This document shows, one piece after another, positions 61,022-64,000 of a stretch of 64,000 nt of DNA. The notes under the pieces were generated by a model that had not been told where the DNA came from, searched no databases, and was given only the letters and a program-made list of their open reading frames with translations. The stretch comes from an uncultured Oscillospiraceae bacterium. GTDB taxonomy: Bacteria; Bacillota; Clostridia; Oscillospirales; Oscillospiraceae. Position numbers and translations under genes: made by a program. Where the stretch lies: contig CAKTEQ010000004.1 in NCBI GenBank assembly GCA_934552825.1, positions 222,595 to 286,594 of the forward strand, in the 5' to 3' direction. Each line of letters opens with the position of its first letter. The first letter of the stretch is position 1.

Positions 61022-61050
61022 TTGAATCTTCCCGTTCCTTGTGCTAATAT
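61022..61050 (+). promoter_or_regulatory. Promoter of the GNAT gene
   Basis: TTGAAT (61022-61027), a 17-base spacer and TAATAT (61045-61050), back to back with the pncB promoter. Confidence 0.75.
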
Positions 61051-61115
61051 TGCGGTAAGCTCAAGGCGGATCACCTGAGCGATGTCTCAATATTACAGCA
61101 AAGGAGAGTTGCACA

Positions 61116-61628
61116 ATGGCTCTGACTATACGTCCGGCGGCGCTTGACGACGCCCCGGTTCTCGCCGGAATTTACGCCCCCTATGTCGCTGATACAGCGA
61201 TTTCTTTTGAATATACCCCGCCTGATGCAGAGGAGTTCGCCCGTAGGATGATGGATATTTCCGCAAAGTATCCTTATCTTGTCGCCCTGCAGGACGACAA
61301 GATAGTCGGCTACGCTTATGCCCACGCCTTTATTAACCGTGCCGCCTATGACCACTGTGCGGAGCTTACCATATACCTGCGCACGGACGAGCGCAGCCGC
61401 GGTACCGGCGCACGGCTTTATAATGCTCTGATTGACGAACTGAGGACGATGGGCATACACAATGTTTACGCCTGCATCGCCCGCACTGATGAGCCAGATG
61501 AGCATTTGACAAATGCCAGCGAGCACTTTCACCGGAAAATTGGTTTCGAGCTGTGCGGCACCTTCCCCCGGTGCGGCTACAAATTCGGAAAATACTATGA
61601 CATGATATGGATGGGGAAATTCATCTAA
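61116..61628 (+). CDS. GNAT acetyltransferase, phosphinothricin/amino-acid acetyltransferase-like
   Basis: A 170-residue enzyme of the PAT/YncA branch. It starts LTIRPAALDDAPVLAGIYAPYV; the acetyl-CoA loop is RTDERSRGTGARLY, and SEHFHRKIGFELCGTFPRCGYKFGKYYDMIWM is the typical C-terminal signature. GGAGAG precedes the ATG. Members acetylate methionine sulfone/sulfoximine or related amino acids; resistance in this strain is not implied. Confidence 0.9.
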   Translation: MALTIRPAALDDAPVLAGIYAPYVADTAISFEYTPPDAEEFARRMMDISAKYPYLVALQDDKIVGYAYAHAFINRAAYDHCAELTIYLRTDERSRGTGARLYNALIDELRTMGIHNVYACIARTDEPDEHLTNASEHFHRKIGFELCGTFPRCGYKFGKYYDMIWMGKFI

Positions 61629-61678
61629 AGTAAAAACAAGGCCCTGCTCTCTGTAAGAGCAGGACCTTATTTTTACTT
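61629..61678. terminator. Bidirectional terminator
   Basis: CCTGCTCT (61643-61650) pairs with AGAGCAGG (61656-61663), extended by AAGG/CCTT and TAAAAA/TTTTTA with two mismatches. It lies between convergent genes. Confidence 0.85.
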
Positions 61679-62230
61679 TATGAAGTTTACGTTTGTTCTG
61701 TTCTTTTCCAGCCGCGGATTGGGTGAAAATGCGTTTACATCATCAACCTTTCCGATAATTACGCCGCAGATATAAGTATAGTTCTTGGGTATGCCGATAA
61801 GCTCTCTGTACTTTGCGTCAGCACCGGTGAAAACAGGTGTGATGCCCGCAAGATAGCAGCTGCCGTAGCCAAGAGCGGTCGCGGCGATCATAATATTCTC
61901 AGCAGCAAGCGCGGCGTTGACTGCGTTGAACACAGCCCCCTCGGGACCGGAGATCGCGATATATGTGGGCGCGTGATACAGTGGTGTGTAACCCTCAAGG
62001 CTGGCGCGCTGACGATGGAACTCATTGCTGCCGTTCAGCATCATCTGCCGCCCTGCTTCAGATATCTCTTCAATAATAGCGTGATCCTGCACCACGGAGA
62101 AATGCACGACTCCGGCAGACGGCGCCTGCTGCGCTGCTCGAAGTATCGCGTCCAGGTCGGCTTCAGCGACCTGCTCAGGCTTATAGGAGCGTATGCTCAT
62201 TCTTGACATCAAAGCGGTAATTGCATCCAT
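61673..62230 (-). CDS. Nitroreductase-family protein
   Basis: A 185-residue FMN protein. The start SRMSIRSYKPEQVAEADLDAILRAAQQAPSAG carries the FMN-binding Arg/Ser residues, and GYGSCYLAGI is the conserved second flavin region. AAGGAAG lies before the ATG at 62230. It is probably an NAD(P)H-dependent reductase of quinones or nitro compounds; the physiological substrate is unknown. Confidence 0.9.
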   Translation of the reverse strand: MDAITALMSRMSIRSYKPEQVAEADLDAILRAAQQAPSAGVVHFSVVQDHAIIEEISEAGRQMMLNGSNEFHRQRASLEGYTPLYHAPTYIAISGPEGAVFNAVNAALAAENIMIAATALGYGSCYLAGITPVFTGADAKYRELIGIPKNYTYICGVIIGKVDDVNAFSPNPRLEKNRTNVNFIK

Positions 62231-62293
62231 TAACAGCACTTCCTTTCTTTTTAGTTCATTGTAACTGTTAATTCTCCGGATTACAAGTGATAA

Positions 62294-63529
62294 TCATTCA
62301 GCATTGCTCAATTCAGCAAAATACTCACTCTCGTCAACACCGTCAACCGACCAGCTGTCAGCCCCGGCAGTAGGCGCCACAGTGAGGAATCCCTCCCCGC
62401 CCTTGCTGTCAACGAACCAGAGCATGTTGATTCCATCAAAAGCAGTAAAGTGCAGCTTGGTGCCCGCGGGAAGCGTCATGTTTTCCCCGCAAGTCGAATT
62501 TGCAGGCACATCCCTGACCGCCGTCAACCAATTATCGTTATCTCGCAGGACCCAAATGCTTCCGTCAGCGGGAACTATCTTCTCATTTTCCAATGTAAAC
62601 GTGCGCTCGGCTGTATAAGTACCAAACACATTCAGATCAGCTCTCACGACAAATCCGCCAGTGCCAAATCCCACAATACGTCCCGAGATGAACTGATACT
62701 TATCATACTGGGGGGGTACAATGCTGAGCTGCCCGTCATACTTGCAGCAAAAGCTGCGCATTGATTCAGGCTCCGCAGATCCGCTAACAAGTATCTCCCT
62801 GCATCCGTCGCCGTCGACGTCGGCCACCCACACCTGCAGCTCATCCAGTTCACCAAGATTTGCAGTATAATCATTGTTATCTCTGTCCGATACATCGAGA
62901 ATTGTATCTGTAAACTCGGGGTGCTCCTGATTCGGAACAAAGTCAATTAAAATACTCTCTGTCACGCCGTTTCCGTCAAGATCAACAGCGTACGGGAACT
63001 TGTCAGTAATTTCAACAGCTGCAGCACTCATATCACCGTTTGAAAACAGTGCAACAGCCGTGCTTATAAGCTCGCTTTCACAGGCGCCGCTGTCCATGGA
63101 GAGGCTAAAAGTAATACTGCCGTTATTCCAGAGAATAACGCCCTCCTCGCCTTCGTTCCACATTGCGGTAGCGTCACAACCGCCAACATCAGTCACCGCG
63201 GTGTTTTCCCAGGAAAAACTCATACCGCTGATATCCTCAAGTTCGGGAGAAATCTTAACGCGGTAGCAGAAATTCTTGCGGGCAAGGATAAAATCCATCT
63301 GAGCGATGTCACCGGCATCCATCGAAATAATGGAGTACCCCACATTCATATAGTCGCTTCCCGGGGTCATCTCAACACCGAACCGCTCAAGTATTTCGCT
63401 TGAAGATGAGCTTGAGACCGGATTAACAATATCGGCGCCGATATTGTCGCTGTTTCTCTTGCCGGAGCAGGAGGTAACCGCGAGCACAGCAAATGCCGCT
63501 ATAAGCAATAAAGTAATTATCTTTTTCAT
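62294..63529 (-). CDS. Lipoprotein with Asp-rich FG-GAP-like repeats, unknown function
   Basis: A 411-residue exported protein. The signal peptide ends in lipobox VTSC (C21) and is followed by a Ser-rich linker. Calcium-loop-like motifs DLDGNGVTESILIDF and DVDGDGCREILV (about 198 and 243) resemble FG-GAP/VCBS repeats of beta-propellers. A C-terminal SH3-like region (about 325-395) is possible. It is monocistronic, with no recognised partner. Confidence 0.75.
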   Translation of the reverse strand: MKKIITLLLIAAFAVLAVTSCSGKRNSDNIGADIVNPVSSSSSSEILERFGVEMTPGSDYMNVGYSIISMDAGDIAQMDFILARKNFCYRVKISPELEDISGMSFSWENTAVTDVGGCDATAMWNEGEEGVILWNNGSITFSLSMDSGACESELISTAVALFSNGDMSAAAVEITDKFPYAVDLDGNGVTESILIDFVPNQEHPEFTDTILDVSDRDNNDYTANLGELDELQVWVADVDGDGCREILVSGSAEPESMRSFCCKYDGQLSIVPPQYDKYQFISGRIVGFGTGGFVVRADLNVFGTYTAERTFTLENEKIVPADGSIWVLRDNDNWLTAVRDVPANSTCGENMTLPAGTKLHFTAFDGINMLWFVDSKGGEGFLTVAPTAGADSWSVDGVDESEYFAELSNAE

Positions 63530-63670
63530 TTTATCACCCTATAATTAAGACGGAATAGTCATAGAAAAGTTCAACTAATTCTTCAGAAAGTATACTATAC
63601 CGCAGTGAAAAATGAAACACGCCTGAGCCTTAACAATTCTTAAAGCTCAGACGTACACAGTCATAAAATA

Positions 63671-63704
63671 ACAAAAGAGCAGGACTTAAATCCTGCTCTT
63701 TTGT
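63671..63704 (-). terminator. Terminator after 5S rRNA
   Basis: ACAAAAGAGCAGGA (63671-63684) pairs with TCCTGCTCTTTTGT (63691-63704). It directly abuts the 3' end of the 5S gene on the minus strand. Confidence 0.9.
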
Positions 63705-63820
<116 letters not shown>

Positions 63821-63847
63821 TATGATACCTGCATCAACAGGTATATT

Positions 63848-63922
63848 TGGTGACCCGTAGGAGAATCGAACTCCTGTTTGCGGCGTGAGAGGCCGCCGTC
63901 TTAACCGCTTGACCAACGGGCC
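63848..63922 (-). tRNA. tRNA-Glu (anticodon CTC)
   Basis: Acceptor GGCCCGT/ACGGGTC, anticodon stem GCGGC/GCCGC with loop CTCTCAC (CTC), T-arm GAGTTCGATTCTC and encoded CCA at 63848-63850. Confidence 0.92.
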
Positions 63923-63925
63923 ATT

Positions 63926-64000
63926 TGGTACACCTTCAGGGACTCGAACCCTGGACACCCTGATTAAGAGTCAGGTGCTCTACCAACTGAGCTAAAGGTG
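63926..64000 (-). tRNA. tRNA-Lys (anticodon CTT), 5' end cut by the window edge
   Basis: The 3' acceptor AAGGTGT plus CCA, T-arm GGGTTCGAGTCCC, anticodon loop CTCTTAA (CTT) and D-arm TAGCTCAGTTGG are present. The first base of the acceptor lies beyond position 64000. Confidence 0.92.

Noticed and set aside
61629..63704. Shared GAGCAGGA core in two terminators as a dispersed repeat
   Set aside because: The match is short and confined to hairpin stems; flanks differ.

Overview
The window looks like a chromosome segment of a strictly anaerobic, endospore-forming, moderately GC-rich Clostridia, probably Oscillospirales-like (inference; no marker here fixes the genus). Sporulation-coat genes (a 24-residue SpoVM and a SipL-type DUF3794/LysM protein), RemA, PrkC/PrpC, CdaA/CdaR, a Thr-type T-box, and anaerobe enzymes (desulfoferrodoxin, a rubredoxin relic, a BadF-type dehydratase activase) support this.

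Layout. 1-2.5 kb: end of a flavoprotein gene, a TtcA-like gene, then rplM-rpsI with a consensus promoter and a strong terminator. 2.5-3.74 kb: broken coding fragments and an inverted repeat. 3.74-10.88 kb: a redox island with a Crp/Fnr regulator divergent from a ferredoxin gene, a frameshifted rubredoxin, and a two-component system divergent from a four-gene operon (CXXC mini-protein, NapH-like Fe-S membrane protein, TlpA thioredoxin lipoprotein, MsrA-MsrB lipoprotein). That operon reads as an extracytoplasmic methionine-sulfoxide repair chain in which an Fe-S membrane protein stands where CcdA/DsbD is usual. 10.9-17.9 kb: a cytidylate-kinase-like gene, a putative structured RNA, superoxide reductase, and an ABC exporter with a lipase-like lipoprotein.

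17.9-34.4 kb is a long minus-strand housekeeping run read as cdaA-cdaR, rseC-like, yicC-remA-gmk-rpoZ-priA-def-fmt-rsmB-rlmN-prpC-prkC-rsgA-(small membrane ORF)-spoVM-sipL. The genes overlap or nearly touch, in close synteny with Bacillus. The last two small genes are preceded by hairpins whose 3' arms contain their ribosome binding sites. 34.5-45.8 kb: a cysteine desulfurase with DUF3343, an XRE regulator, bioY, carD-ispD-ispF, proS, ychF, T-box-thrS, tRNA-Val, a GNAT and a flavodoxin-fold reductase.

45.9-64 kb: DUF1846, two crotonase-fold paralogues with a LysR regulator, znuACB, an EamA relic whose remains carry the promoter of a two-gene dehydratase-activase pair, an unusual PTS EIIC with pncB, a GNAT, a nitroreductase, a large lipoprotein, and a minus-strand tRNA-Lys/tRNA-Glu/5S rRNA cluster at the edge. 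Most convergent gene pairs are separated by one bidirectional hairpin terminator. No CRISPR array, intact insertion sequence or prophage is visible.
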